Below are positions 14,150 to 23,393 of a stretch of 24,669 nt of DNA, piece by piece. The translations under genes and the position numbers were made by a program. The stretch is from CAYZYO01 sp964482585. GTDB lineage: Bacteria; Bacillota; Syntrophomonadia; Syntrophomonadales; Syntrophomonadaceae. The number at the start of each line of letters is the position of its first letter. Within the stretch, counting starts at the first letter, position 1. Below the pieces are notes generated by a model. That model was not told the origin of the DNA. It worked only from the letters and a program-made list of their open reading frames with translations, and made no database searches. The stretch covers positions 1-24,669 of the forward strand of contig CAYZYO010000021.1 of the NCBI GenBank assembly GCA_964482585.1, read 5' to 3'.

Positions 14150-15268
14150 TTGAATATTGAAAAGTACAGGATTCTTAATGAAGAATTACCCGGTTCAATT
14201 GGTGATTTAGGAACTTTTCTTCCCTATGTGATTGGAGCCATAGCGATAGGAGGACTTGATGCAACCGGTGTTTTTACTATGTTTGGTCTTATGTATATTT
14301 TTACCGGTTGGTTTTACAGAGTACCTGTGCCGGTACAACCAATGAAGGTTATCGGCGCCGCTATTCTGGTTCACCACCTAACTGCCGGAGAAGTTGCTGC
14401 AGCAGGTTATATGATGGGGTTTACTCTATTATTTTTAGGCTTAACCGGTTTAGTAGATAAGTTGGCTAAATTTACCCCGCAAAGTGTTACCTCTGGTATT
14501 CAAGCAGGTCTTGGTATAAGTCTGGCTCTGCTAGGTATTACCTTCATCAAAACAGATCTGTTTCTTGGCCTACCTATTCTTCTATTAATGCTCTTGCTAT
14601 TTGGCAATAAAAAAATACCTGCTTCTATTATTGGAGTTTTAGGTGGAACCGTTCTCGCTTTTATTATTCACCCGGAACTATCTTTTCCTCACCTGACACC
14701 TGGGGTTCATCTTCCAACGATTTTTTTACCTGAATTGGCAGATTTTAACCGGGGCTTCACCCTGGCTTATCTGCCCCAGCTTCCCTTAACCCTTACTAAT
14801 TCTATCCTGGTCACAGCTGTTCTTGCTCATGATCTCTATTCTGACCGGGCTAAAAAAGTAACCGAAAAAAATCTCTGTCTTACCCTGGGGATTGGTAATT
14901 TAATTTCTGTTCCCATGGGGGGATATATTATGTGTCACGGTAGTGGCGGAATGGCAGCACATCATCGTTTCGGCGGCCGAACCGGTGCTACAACTATTAT
15001 TATGGGAAGTATTCTATTATTAACCGGTATTATCCTGGGCCCTTCAGGTCTGGCTTTAATGGAAATAATTCCTAAAGCCGTACTTGGATCTTTGCTTTTT
15101 TACAGTGGAATTGATTTGGTTACTGGAGTAAAAAACATCAAGGGAAATAATAATTTTTATTCCTTCATTATAGTGGTAATTGTGTCTGTAGCAGTTAATC
15201 CGGCAGTAGCCTTTATTATTGGAATACCGCTGGTCTATCTGCTCAATAAAGGATGGGTAAAGGTATAA
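14150..15268 (+). CDS. MOT1-family molybdate (or sulfate/tungstate) transporter
   Basis: This polytopic membrane protein of 372 residues has about ten hydrophobic spans. Three MOT1 signatures are clear: GSIGDLGTFLPY (15-26), VPVQPMKVIGA (60-70, the QPMK of plant MOT1), and QLPLTLTNS (210-218). HGSGGMAAHHRFGGRTG (263-279) corresponds to the plant PVCHGAGGLAGQYRFGARSG region. The family is distantly related to SulP sulfate permeases but lacks the STAS domain, as here. Plant and algal MOT1 are high-affinity molybdate importers. Bacterial members are usually annotated putative sulfate/molybdate transporters. The start is TTG 14150, with GGAGGT six bases upstream; an ATG at 14136 closes after a few codons. 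It is convergent with topB and divergent from the cupin gene. No riboswitch was seen in its 197-bp upstream region. Confidence 0.87.
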   Translation: MNIEKYRILNEELPGSIGDLGTFLPYVIGAIAIGGLDATGVFTMFGLMYIFTGWFYRVPVPVQPMKVIGAAILVHHLTAGEVAAAGYMMGFTLLFLGLTGLVDKLAKFTPQSVTSGIQAGLGISLALLGITFIKTDLFLGLPILLLMLLLFGNKKIPASIIGVLGGTVLAFIIHPELSFPHLTPGVHLPTIFLPELADFNRGFTLAYLPQLPLTLTNSILVTAVLAHDLYSDRAKKVTEKNLCLTLGIGNLISVPMGGYIMCHGSGGMAAHHRFGGRTGATTIIMGSILLLTGIILGPSGLALMEIIPKAVLGSLLFYSGIDLVTGVKNIKGNNNFYSFIIVVIVSVAVNPAVAFIIGIPLVYLLNKGWVKV

Positions 15269-15279
15269 ATCCAAGCTGA

Positions 15280-15306
15280 CGCACAGGAGAACCGTCCCCT
15301 TGTGCG
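15280..15306. repeat. REP-like palindrome between convergent genes
   Basis: CGCACAGG pairs with CCTTGTGCG (one bulged T) around AGAACCGTCC. Read on the minus strand the core is GGGGACGGTTCTCC flanked by GTGCG-type arms. That form recurs as short palindromes in many clostridial genomes, often linked to REP-associated tyrosine transposases; this is from memory. No transposase is nearby. It lies between the MOT1 gene stop and the topB stop and might also act as a weak bidirectional terminator. Confidence 0.5.
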
Positions 15307-15322
15307 CGCATTTTACCTCGTT

Positions 15323-17398
15323 TTAATATTCATCACTTTTCTTTTTTTCCAATGCTTCTTTAAACAATTCTCCCAAGTTCTGCCCTATATTTTTATTATC
15401 ACTGTATTGTTTTATTAATTTCTGGTTTACCCTGCTGGTTTTTTTGTCCTTTTTAAAAATACTATCCTCTCCTTTTTTTTCGGGCTCCCGATGTCCGCAA
15501 CCCGGATCAGGGCAGACCAGCATTTTTCCTTTTTTAGCTTTTACAAGCAGCATATTCTTACCGCAAATAGGACATTTGTTTTTGGTAATATTATCTGCTT
15601 TATATACACCGGTATCAAGTTTTACCTTTTTTACAATTTCTGCAGTATTTTTTCTTATATCAGTCAAAAACTCTTTTTTACTGCTTTTCCCATCTGCTAT
15701 GCTGCTGAGCCTTTGCTCCCATTGGGCCGTTAATTCAGGCATTCTCAAAGTTTCTGGTACCAATTCAATTAATTGTTTTCCCTTGGAGGTTGGTAGTAGT
15801 TCTTTACCATGCCTTTCAATATAAAAGGTATTAAGGAGTTTTTCAATTATTTCAGCCCTGGTTGCCGGGGTTCCAAGCCCGCTACCTTTGATTGATTCAC
15901 GTAAATCCTGATCCTTAATAAATTTACCTGCATTTTCCATAGCAGTAAGCAGGGTTGCTTCAGTATAACGAGCCGGAGGTTTAGTCTTAGCACGGTTGAT
16001 TTTGGAGTTTACTATTTCTTTTTTATCTCCCTTTTTTTGCCGGCTTAAGCTTTGTTCAGGTATTTTTTCTTCATTTAATTCCTCTTTTTCCATGGTATTA
16101 ACTGTAACCGCCCTCCAGCCGCGATCTTTTACTACTTTTCCCCGGGAATAAAAGCTTTCTCCATTTACTTCAGTAATAATTGTAGTCTGATCGTACTTAT
16201 AATCAGGATATAAAACAGCAATAAATCTTCTGACAATTAAGTCATGAATTTTTTTCTCGTTACTGTCTAATCCGGCTTGAGTATATGCTTGTTCAGTGGG
16301 AATAATAGCATGGTGATCGGTTACTTTGTTATTGTTCACAAAGCGCTTGCCCGGGCTCAGTTTAGTTTTTAGAAGCGGTTTAGCAAGTTCAGCATAAGGT
16401 CCTGCACTTATGGCCTTCAACCTAGCTGGTAGAGTGGCTACTATGTCAGTAGTAATATAACGGGAATCAGTCCGGGGATAGGTAACCAATTTATGTCTTT
16501 CATACAAGTCTTGTAATATGGAAAGCGTCTTTTTGGCAGAAAAAGCAAATCGCCGGTTAGCATCTCTTTGTAATTCAGTTAAATCGTACAGCAATGGTGC
16601 CGGTTCACTTTTGCCTTGGGTATTTATTTCAGTTATTATCCCGGTATGTCCTTTTATCTTTTCGGAAATTTCTAATACTTTGGCATGATCAAAGATTTTG
16701 CTGCCCTTTTTACTATTCCAATCTCCATAATAATCTTCAAAATAAACCCGGATTCTCCAATAGTCAACTGGTTTAAATTCATTTATTTCCTCTTCCCGTT
16801 TAATAATCATAGCCAGGGTAGGGGTCTGCACTCTTCCTGCATTCAGCTGGGCATTGTATTTGCAGGTTAATGCTCGGGTAATGTTAAGCCCTATTAACCA
16901 ATCTGCTTCTGCCCGGCATACTGCAGCATCATATAAGTTATTATACAGCCTACCTTCTTTTAAATTTACGAAACCCTGTGCTATAGCCGCATCCGTCTGG
17001 GACGAAATCCATAACCGCTTAAAGGGTTTTCTCCAGTTGGCCTTGGCCATAATCCACCTGGCTACCAGTTCTCCTTCCCGCCCGGCATCGGTAGCAATAA
17101 TCAGTTCCTTAATGTCACCTCGTTTCATGATACTCTTTATAACATTAAACTGGTGGCACGTTTTTTTCATTACTTTTATCTTCATCTTTTCCGGAAGCAT
17201 AGGCAGATCTTCTATACACCACTGCTTCAACTTTTTATCATAATCATCAGGCTCAGCCAGGGTAACTAGATGCCCTAGTGCCCATGTTACCACGTATTGC
17301 GGTCCTTCAATATAGCCTTTGCTCTTTTTATTACATTTTAATACCCGGGCAATCTCCCGGGCGACACTGGGTTTTTCTGCCAGTACAAGTGATTTCAT
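15323..17398 (-). CDS. topB: DNA topoisomerase III (type IA)
   Basis: This 691-residue enzyme passes single strands and helps decatenate DNA. The TOPRIM domain starts at residue 1 (LVLAEKPSVAREIARVL) and includes ATDAGREGE (102-110) with the acidic metal-binding residues. The active-site tyrosine is Y307 in VTYPRTDSRY. The fragments LNAGRVQTPTLAMI (185-198) and GLGTPATRAEIIEKL belong to the core domains. The C-terminal part holds a four-cysteine zinc element (CPICGKNMLLV .. CPDPGCG) and ends in a lysine-rich tail, as in Firmicutes TopB. The start ATG 17398 has AGGAG eight bases upstream. It stands alone and is convergent with the MOT1 gene. Such stand-alone topB copies can be chromosomal or mobile; nothing mobile is seen here beyond repeat fragments. 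Confidence 0.96.
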   Translation of the reverse strand: MKSLVLAEKPSVAREIARVLKCNKKSKGYIEGPQYVVTWALGHLVTLAEPDDYDKKLKQWCIEDLPMLPEKMKIKVMKKTCHQFNVIKSIMKRGDIKELIIATDAGREGELVARWIMAKANWRKPFKRLWISSQTDAAIAQGFVNLKEGRLYNNLYDAAVCRAEADWLIGLNITRALTCKYNAQLNAGRVQTPTLAMIIKREEEINEFKPVDYWRIRVYFEDYYGDWNSKKGSKIFDHAKVLEISEKIKGHTGIITEINTQGKSEPAPLLYDLTELQRDANRRFAFSAKKTLSILQDLYERHKLVTYPRTDSRYITTDIVATLPARLKAISAGPYAELAKPLLKTKLSPGKRFVNNNKVTDHHAIIPTEQAYTQAGLDSNEKKIHDLIVRRFIAVLYPDYKYDQTTIITEVNGESFYSRGKVVKDRGWRAVTVNTMEKEELNEEKIPEQSLSRQKKGDKKEIVNSKINRAKTKPPARYTEATLLTAMENAGKFIKDQDLRESIKGSGLGTPATRAEIIEKLLNTFYIERHGKELLPTSKGKQLIELVPETLRMPELTAQWEQRLSSIADGKSSKKEFLTDIRKNTAEIVKKVKLDTGVYKADNITKNKCPICGKNMLLVKAKKGKMLVCPDPGCGHREPEKKGEDSIFKKDKKTSRVNQKLIKQYSDNKNIGQNLGELFKEALEKKKSDEY

Positions 17399-17496
17399 TA
17401 TAAACGCTCCTGATTTTTTTATATTTTATGTTTGGTTCCACTGCCAAAGTAAGCTTCATTCTTCCCCCTAAGTGGTTTTATTATCTAAGCCAGCCA

Positions 17497-17555
17497 GAGA
17501 CTAAAGTCTATTCTACGGATGCAGAAGTTCTAAATAATACAAAATACCTATTATG
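17497..17555. repeat. Dispersed repeat fragment
   Basis: GAGACTAAAGTCTATTCTACGG, then GATGCAGAAGTTCTAAATAATACAAAATACC, parallels 9667-9724 with scattered mismatches. The front half keeps the short palindrome GACTaAAGTC. It appears to be an eroded piece of the same repeat family found at 4961 and 9393. Confidence 0.5.
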
Positions 17556-17563
17556 CAAAATTT

Positions 17564-18334
17564 TCAATTGTATATAAATTTTTCAATAGCACCAAAATAC
17601 AATTCAATCTGCCTGAAAATTATATCATTATGATCTGCATCAGGAATAATAATAAAATCCTTTTGTTCTGTACCCAGGTTTTGCCATATTAATTTTCCTT
17701 CATTAAGAGGAACCAGGCTATCCCTTTCACCATGAATTATCAATGAAGGTGTTCGTATTCCGGTTATCATTTTCAGGCAATCCCTTTCCAGCTTATCTAA
17801 ATCTATACCATATGCTGGTATGCCCAGGTGTTTAACCAGTCTGGTTACACTGGCAAAGCCACTTTCAATAATTAATCCTTTTATATAATCCGGATAATTA
17901 TGAGTAAGCTCCAATGCTGAAATACTTCCTAGAGATCTGCCCATAATCCACAAGCTGGTTTGATGGTACTTTTTTACCAGCTCGTTTTTTATCGCATTAA
18001 AAATACTATGAGCATCTTTAATTAGATATTCGAAACCAGGGCTTCCGCTGCTGTTGCCATACCCCCGGTAATCAGCTACTGCCAAATTGAGTTTTCTAGC
18101 CAAATATAATGCCGCAATATAATCATAATCACTTACAACTTCCCCATTTCCATGAAAATATAATATCCAGGGCCAATTCTTATCTCCTTCATATAAGCGG
18201 CAGGTAATTGAAATATTTTTTTCTACCTGAACCAGAAAATCACAGGCATACTCTGGACTATCATTAAAGTCTCTGCGGGGGAAAAATAAAGAATTAACCA
18301 GCTCAGGCCTATCTAAAATAGAATAATCAGGCAT
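17564..18334 (-). CDS. Alpha/beta hydrolase (serine hydrolase)
   Basis: This is a cytoplasmic-looking 256-residue alpha/beta hydrolase. The oxyanion motif HGNGE is at 61-65 and the nucleophile elbow GRSLGS places serine 134. The likely acid is D205 in HGERDSLVP and the base is H235 in DADHNDI, so the triad is complete. The layout resembles the YqiA/BEM46-like peptidase-S9-type esterases. The substrate is unknown; an ester or short acyl compound is likely. The start ATG 18334 has GAAGGAGG close upstream. It is a single gene, 165 bp upstream of topB on the same strand, and divergent from the large membrane-protein pair (295 bp). That gap is very AT-rich and shows no clear promoter. Confidence 0.85.
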   Translation of the reverse strand: MPDYSILDRPELVNSLFFPRRDFNDSPEYACDFLVQVEKNISITCRLYEGDKNWPWILYFHGNGEVVSDYDYIAALYLARKLNLAVADYRGYGNSSGSPGFEYLIKDAHSIFNAIKNELVKKYHQTSLWIMGRSLGSISALELTHNYPDYIKGLIIESGFASVTRLVKHLGIPAYGIDLDKLERDCLKMITGIRTPSLIIHGERDSLVPLNEGKLIWQNLGTEQKDFIIIPDADHNDIIFRQIELYFGAIEKFIYN

Positions 18335-18629
18335 TATTTTCCTCCTTCATAATAGTTACCCTTAGTTAAGTCCAGGGTTGTCATTATTATCCCATTCTTT
18401 AACTCTAATAACTCCCTTATTACTTTACCATGTTAATTCGGCTAGTTTATAAAAAAACCTCTCTATATTAAAATATCATAAAACAAATTCCATGAAATCA
18501 CTTAAATTTTATTTAAATTATAAAATACAATAAAATAAACATATTAATAAATTTGTTATCCCCTGTTAAATGCAGGAATAAATAGCTTTGCATCGAATGC
18601 CATAAGCTATTAAGCACGGAGGACTTAAC

Positions 18630-20864
18630 ATGAAAAAACTTATCAGTATAGTATCTATATCCATATTAACTTTATTATTTACCCTTTTTATCTGCAGTAG
18701 TATTGCCCTGGCTGAAGAAAATCCTAAAAAACAGGTTATTATACTTGTCATGGACTATGTTGATGCAGCAGATATTCTTAATGCTGATACTCCTAATCTT
18801 GACACCCTAATAGAAAAAAGTGGAACCGGCTTGATGAATATTCGAGCAAAAAACGGTTATCCCTGTAGTTCGTATATGTCCCTGGCTGTAGGAAATAGGG
18901 TGGGAACTATATCTAATGCCGGACTTTCTTACAATAGTACAGAAATGATAAAAAAAATACCTAATTTATACCTAGACTTTATATATCCCCAGAAAAGCGG
19001 AAAATTGTATGCCCTTTTTACTGGAAGACCTTATCCTCCTGATGGGGTAGTTAATTTGTATACCGAATCTATCATAAAGAATGCCCGCAATTATAATCCT
19101 ACTTATGAAATAGGCCAACTGGGTACAATAGCTCGAGATAATAATCTTACTATGGCTGTTTTAGGCAATGCTGATTCCACCCATTCCTTGAATAGGAATA
19201 GTGCTATACTTGCTATGGATGAGTTTGGGATTGTTCCTTGTGGAAATGTAGGCGAACAATTAATTGAAAAAGATTCAAAGAGTCTTGGTGGCGTTCGCAG
19301 TAATCATGAAGCACTGCTTGAAAATCTGGAAATAACACTGAGGCATTCAGATATTTTAATTATTGATTCAGGTGATACCAGCCGGGTTGAGGAAAACAGC
19401 CAAAACTGTGCCGATGAGGTTCTAGAAATGCACCGCAGGAATGCCCTAGAAAGAAATGATAGGCTTTTAGGAGAGATTATAAAGAGAATTGATATGGCAC
19501 ATACCATGCTGGCTATTATTACACCTAATACTCATAAGGAAATGCGCCTTAATAATAATTTTGGCTTAACTCCGGTAATTGTATATAAACCGGAAACCAG
19601 TAAAGGCCTATTGAGTTCAAATACTACCCGGCGTATGGGACTGGTAAGTAACGTCGACTTTTTGCCCACAGTCTTATCCTATTACGAATTCGATGATAAA
19701 TTTAATAATGTTGGATTTACAACTGTTGAAACTGCCGATAACAGTTTAAAAACACTAAACCAAAAGCTTAACCTCTTTCAACAATTAAGGCAAAACAGGA
19801 ATCCACTTCACTATCTTTTTATGGGTTTAGCTTTTATGACTATTGTTATAGGTTTTCTGATTTATATAGGACAAAGGCAAAAACTCCTGCCCTATATTAA
19901 TTATCTAATTTTCAGTACCTTGAGTATTCCTATCATTTTTCTGTTTATAGGTTATACCGGGTATTTTTCAGTTATGGCAACCATATTAATAAGTCTTGCA
20001 GCTGCATTAACTACCGGCTTTTTGCTTGGATATATGATAAAGAACCCGGTTCATGTACTGACTCTGCTTACAGGAATCACAGCCCTTTTATTAACTATTG
20101 ATTGTTTTCTGGGTTCATCGCTTATGCTGCTTTCCCCTCTCGGCTCTGACGCTATAGCCGGTGGAAGATACTATGGTATCGGGAATGATTATATGGGGGT
20201 TCTTATAGCAAGTTCGATTATATTTTTAGCTCTGCTTCTGGAGAAAATACCTGTGAAACCCCTGGCAAAAGCTCTGACCGCTGTTATACCTTTAATTATT
20301 GTAAGTATTGCTATAGGGCATCCTCAATATGGTGCCAATGTAGGCGGATTAATAACTGCGGTAGTCACTACAGGGGTTTTCTTCCTGGTAATGCTGGAAA
20401 GTAAAATAAGCTTGAAAAAGCTGGCTATAATAGGATTTGCCGCCATTCTAGGTGTTTTAATAGTCGCCCGGCTTGATGCAGTATTTAGTTCTAATCCTTC
20501 TCACGCAGGGAAAGCTATAAATAGTCTATTTATGGGCGGTCCGGAAATACTTACGGGAATTATAGCAACTAAGCTCTCTATACTCGGCAGCACTTTATAC
20601 AATTCCAGTTGGAGTATAATCTTGCTAATATCGATTATTACCCTGATAGTATCATGGCTGAAGTCTCCCGTTGTTATGGCAAATATCTTAAAAGGGCAAA
20701 ATAGCACCCGCAAAGCCATAATAATCTTGCTTATCAGTTCTATTACCGTTTTTTTATTTAATGATACCGGGGTGATTGCTTGTGCCCTCATAATCCTCTA
20801 CTTGATATGCTGTATGTGGATAGATCTATATCCTGAGCAGTATCATCAACAAAGGCGGCGATAA
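18630..20864 (+). CDS. Membrane protein with secreted alkaline-phosphatase-like domain, first of a tandem pair
   Basis: I do not recognise a named function. The 744 residues start with a signal peptide (MKKLISIVSISILTLLFTLF.., cleavage near SIALA-EE). Residues about 35-370 resemble the alkaline phosphatase/phosphoglycerate-mutase fold: VIILVMDYVDAADI, then TPNLDTLIEKSGTG, DILIIDSGDTSR (about 241-252), ERNDRLLGEIIKRI, AIITPNTHKEM, and RRMGLVSNVDFLPTVL, the usual sulfatase-like VDLaPTiL region. The usual DHG metal motif is not preserved, so activity is uncertain. From about residue 395 some ten membrane spans follow. Signature motifs there are GGRYYGIGNDYMGVL (511-525), YGANVGGLITA (567-577) and FNDTGVIA (710-717). 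The start has GGAGG upstream. The paralogue follows after two bases, so the two are translationally linked. Confidence 0.8.
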   Translation: MKKLISIVSISILTLLFTLFICSSIALAEENPKKQVIILVMDYVDAADILNADTPNLDTLIEKSGTGLMNIRAKNGYPCSSYMSLAVGNRVGTISNAGLSYNSTEMIKKIPNLYLDFIYPQKSGKLYALFTGRPYPPDGVVNLYTESIIKNARNYNPTYEIGQLGTIARDNNLTMAVLGNADSTHSLNRNSAILAMDEFGIVPCGNVGEQLIEKDSKSLGGVRSNHEALLENLEITLRHSDILIIDSGDTSRVEENSQNCADEVLEMHRRNALERNDRLLGEIIKRIDMAHTMLAIITPNTHKEMRLNNNFGLTPVIVYKPETSKGLLSSNTTRRMGLVSNVDFLPTVLSYYEFDDKFNNVGFTTVETADNSLKTLNQKLNLFQQLRQNRNPLHYLFMGLAFMTIVIGFLIYIGQRQKLLPYINYLIFSTLSIPIIFLFIGYTGYFSVMATILISLAAALTTGFLLGYMIKNPVHVLTLLTGITALLLTIDCFLGSSLMLLSPLGSDAIAGGRYYGIGNDYMGVLIASSIIFLALLLEKIPVKPLAKALTAVIPLIIVSIAIGHPQYGANVGGLITAVVTTGVFFLVMLESKISLKKLAIIGFAAILGVLIVARLDAVFSSNPSHAGKAINSLFMGGPEILTGIIATKLSILGSTLYNSSWSIILLISIITLIVSWLKSPVVMANILKGQNSTRKAIIILLISSITVFLFNDTGVIACALIILYLICCMWIDLYPEQYHQQRRR

Positions 20865-20866
20865 AC

Positions 20867-23020
20867 ATGAAAATAAAGCTATCATTAGGCTTATTAATAA
20901 TTTTGATATTCACATCTCTTCCCCTAACAGCTTTTGCAGGTACTTCCGATACTGATACTGCTGATAAAGTATTGATATATATGATAGATAAATTAAATAT
21001 CGATGATATTGATCCTGAGCTGACCCCTAATATATGGTTTTTAAAAGAGAAAGGCGGCTTGGGACTGCTTAATCCGGTAACCAGCGGAGGCCGGACTTCC
21101 AAGAATATCTGCTGCACAATCTCGGCAGGAAAACATGCCGTTGCCAGTGATAAGGCCCAGCTTAATTTCAAAGCCGACGAAATAATAAATTCAGAAAAAG
21201 CGGCAGATATTTTTCATCGTAATACCGGTACCTCAATAGGTGAAAAAAACATTGCGATAAACAGCATTGAGGTAATTAAAAAAAATAACGACCGTTTAAA
21301 TACCGGGAATCCTGGAAAACTGGGTGATGAAATCCAAAGAAGAGGATATCAGACAGTTGTTATCGGTAATTCTGATCGACCAGGTTATTATTCTCGTTTA
21401 GGGGCTCTAATTTTAATGAACAGTCAAGGTATTATTGATGATGGAACTGTTGGTAGAGAAGTACTTCAGATTGATGATACCACCGGCTTAAAATATCAAA
21501 GCGATTATTCTGCGATAATTGCCCAAACTCTCAGATTTAAAGACATTCCCGCTGTAGTTTTGATTGAGTTCGGCGATCTGAACCGTTTAGAATCTATGTA
21601 TAACTTTTTTTCCCCGGCCAAGTACCAGTCGGAACGGAAAAAAACTCTTTCTCAAATAGACAATTGTATCGGTGAACTACAAAAAAAAGCAGCCGCTGAA
21701 GAGACTTGTATTTACCTTATCACACCTTCCCCTTCAAGAACTGCAGTAACAAATGATGAATTGCTCCTTCCTATTATAGTTGTAAAGCCTGGTATTAAAG
21801 GTACTCTTACCAGCTTTTCTACCCACCGGGAAGGGGTAGTTTCCACTATTAATATCAAAAATTCTATCCTGAGTTGCCTTGACCATGAAATTAATCAGGA
21901 AATAGCAGCGGCTAAAGCCACAAAATCATTAGCAGAGCTTAAAGATCTAAATAAAAAAGCAGGTTTTAATCATTCCAATCAAACCTGGATAATATCCATT
22001 TATATTTTCCTGGTTTTAGCCTTATTATTACTAGTTTCATTACAGTACATTTTTAAAAAAAGTAATAATTTTACTCCGGTGATTATTACATTTATTTCTG
22101 CTCTGCCTTTAAGTCTTTTAATCATGTCTAAAACAGTCGTTTATAATCCCAGTCTATTTATAATTGAATCGCTGTTTATTAATTTATTAATAGTTGTGAT
22201 CAGCTGGGTCATTACCAGAATAATCAAGACTAATCCTCTTTTGCCCGTTTTGTTATTAAGTATAGGGGTAATTAGTATAGATTTAACTGCAAATGCCGGA
22301 TTAATTGAAAATTCTATAATGAGTTACCAGTTAATAAGTGGTATACGCTATTATGGGCTGGGAAATGAATATATGGGAGTCCTGCTTGGAACAGCCATTT
22401 GTTTCTCCGCTTTGCTATTACAGAATTCGGCTGCTTATACCAGACAAATTTTTATTATCATCCTATTCTGTTTGGTTGCCTTTTTAACAGCTTATCCTTT
22501 ATTTGGTAGTAATGTGGGCGGAGCTATTACTGCCAGCCTGGGCCTGGGTTATACCTTTTTGCGATTTAAAGAACACACTATCGATATTAAAAAGGTATTC
22601 CTATTAATTTTGGGTACTGCAATTTTTATCAGCATAATAGTATTTATTGACATAAACCAGCCTGTAGAACTACAATCACATCTGGGTAAAAATATTTCTC
22701 TAATAATCAGCGGAGGAATCGGAGAAATATTTAATATTATAATCAGAAAACTGCAGATGCATTTAGGACTAATTAATTATCATTTTGGCGGATGGATACT
22801 GCTATTAACAATTTTTATTTTTACCTATCTCTTATTTAGCCCCAAAAACTGGTTTTATACACTAAATATCTACTCTCCAAAAGTATATGCCGGGTTACAG
22901 GGAATATTATTAACCGCTTTTATAGCTATTCTTTTTAATGATTCAGGAATTGTTGCGGCAGCAGTTTTATTTCTCTATTTTGTTATCCTGTTGCTCCAAA
23001 GCCTAATTAAAATACCATAA
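20867..23020 (+). CDS. Membrane protein with secreted alkaline-phosphatase-like domain, second of a tandem pair
   Basis: This is the paralogue of the preceding gene, 717 residues, with function unknown. It has a signal peptide (MKIKLSLGLLIILIFTSLPLT.., cut near AFA-GT), then an alkaline-phosphatase-like domain: KVLIYMIDKLNIDDI, LTPNIWFLKEKGGLG, GGRTSKNICCTISAG (74-88), VVLIEFGDLNR (230-240), SQIDNCIGELQ, CIYLITPSPSR, THREGVVSTINIKNSIL (319-335). Metal-ligand positions look even less conserved than in its partner. About ten membrane spans begin near residue 374. They share the motifs IRYYGLGNEYMGVL (493-506), FGSNVGGAITA (546-556) and FNDSGIVAAA (690-699). The pair therefore arose by duplication and has diverged widely outside the motifs. 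The ATG at 20867 lies two bases after the first gene's stop, with AAGGCGG before it. No terminator follows. Confidence 0.8.
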   Translation: MKIKLSLGLLIILIFTSLPLTAFAGTSDTDTADKVLIYMIDKLNIDDIDPELTPNIWFLKEKGGLGLLNPVTSGGRTSKNICCTISAGKHAVASDKAQLNFKADEIINSEKAADIFHRNTGTSIGEKNIAINSIEVIKKNNDRLNTGNPGKLGDEIQRRGYQTVVIGNSDRPGYYSRLGALILMNSQGIIDDGTVGREVLQIDDTTGLKYQSDYSAIIAQTLRFKDIPAVVLIEFGDLNRLESMYNFFSPAKYQSERKKTLSQIDNCIGELQKKAAAEETCIYLITPSPSRTAVTNDELLLPIIVVKPGIKGTLTSFSTHREGVVSTINIKNSILSCLDHEINQEIAAAKATKSLAELKDLNKKAGFNHSNQTWIISIYIFLVLALLLLVSLQYIFKKSNNFTPVIITFISALPLSLLIMSKTVVYNPSLFIIESLFINLLIVVISWVITRIIKTNPLLPVLLLSIGVISIDLTANAGLIENSIMSYQLISGIRYYGLGNEYMGVLLGTAICFSALLLQNSAAYTRQIFIIILFCLVAFLTAYPLFGSNVGGAITASLGLGYTFLRFKEHTIDIKKVFLLILGTAIFISIIVFIDINQPVELQSHLGKNISLIISGGIGEIFNIIIRKLQMHLGLINYHFGGWILLLTIFIFTYLLFSPKNWFYTLNIYSPKVYAGLQGILLTAFIAILFNDSGIVAAAVLFLYFVILLLQSLIKIP

Positions 23021-23331
23021 AAATAGACTGGGTATTCTGTTTTCATAATCATAAGCCAGGAATTTGAATACTGTTACTCTAAGGGTGCTGAAAGAGCTTA
23101 AATTTCTTTATTAACACTTAGCATGAGATGTTAGACGTTTTGAATTATGTAAAACTTCCACCGGTTAAAACTTTCAGACATTTCTCTACCAATACTAGAC
23201 CATATTCCTGATTTAATTTTAATTTCATGCTGTATATGAAGTATACGGCTATAATTTCCTGATAATGCAAGTTCAGCGTGTAAGACATCTATTCAGCTAA
23301 TCAAACACCCAATATACCGTCAATTGTTTAT
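23021..23331. other. Intergenic region before the ectoine leader, nothing recognised
   Basis: This AT-rich stretch lies between the second membrane-protein gene and the ectoine promoter. I found no gene, terminator with a U-run, tRNA or repeat in it. Confidence 0.5.
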
Positions 23332-23369
23332 TTGATTTTAAAAACTAAACTGATATATACTTATATCAG
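23332..23369 (+). promoter_or_regulatory. Candidate promoter with operator palindrome for the ectoine operon
   Basis: TTGATT (23332-23337) and TATATA (23354-23359) are 16 bases apart and would start transcription near 23366, about 28 bases before the riboswitch. A perfect 8-bp inverted repeat CTGATATA-TACT-TATATCAG (23350-23369) covers the -10 box and the start site, which suits a repressor. EctR, a MarR-type protein, represses ectoine genes in some bacteria, but no ectR is in view. Confidence 0.45.
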
Positions 23370-23393
23370 GAACAGTAAACAATTATATATATA

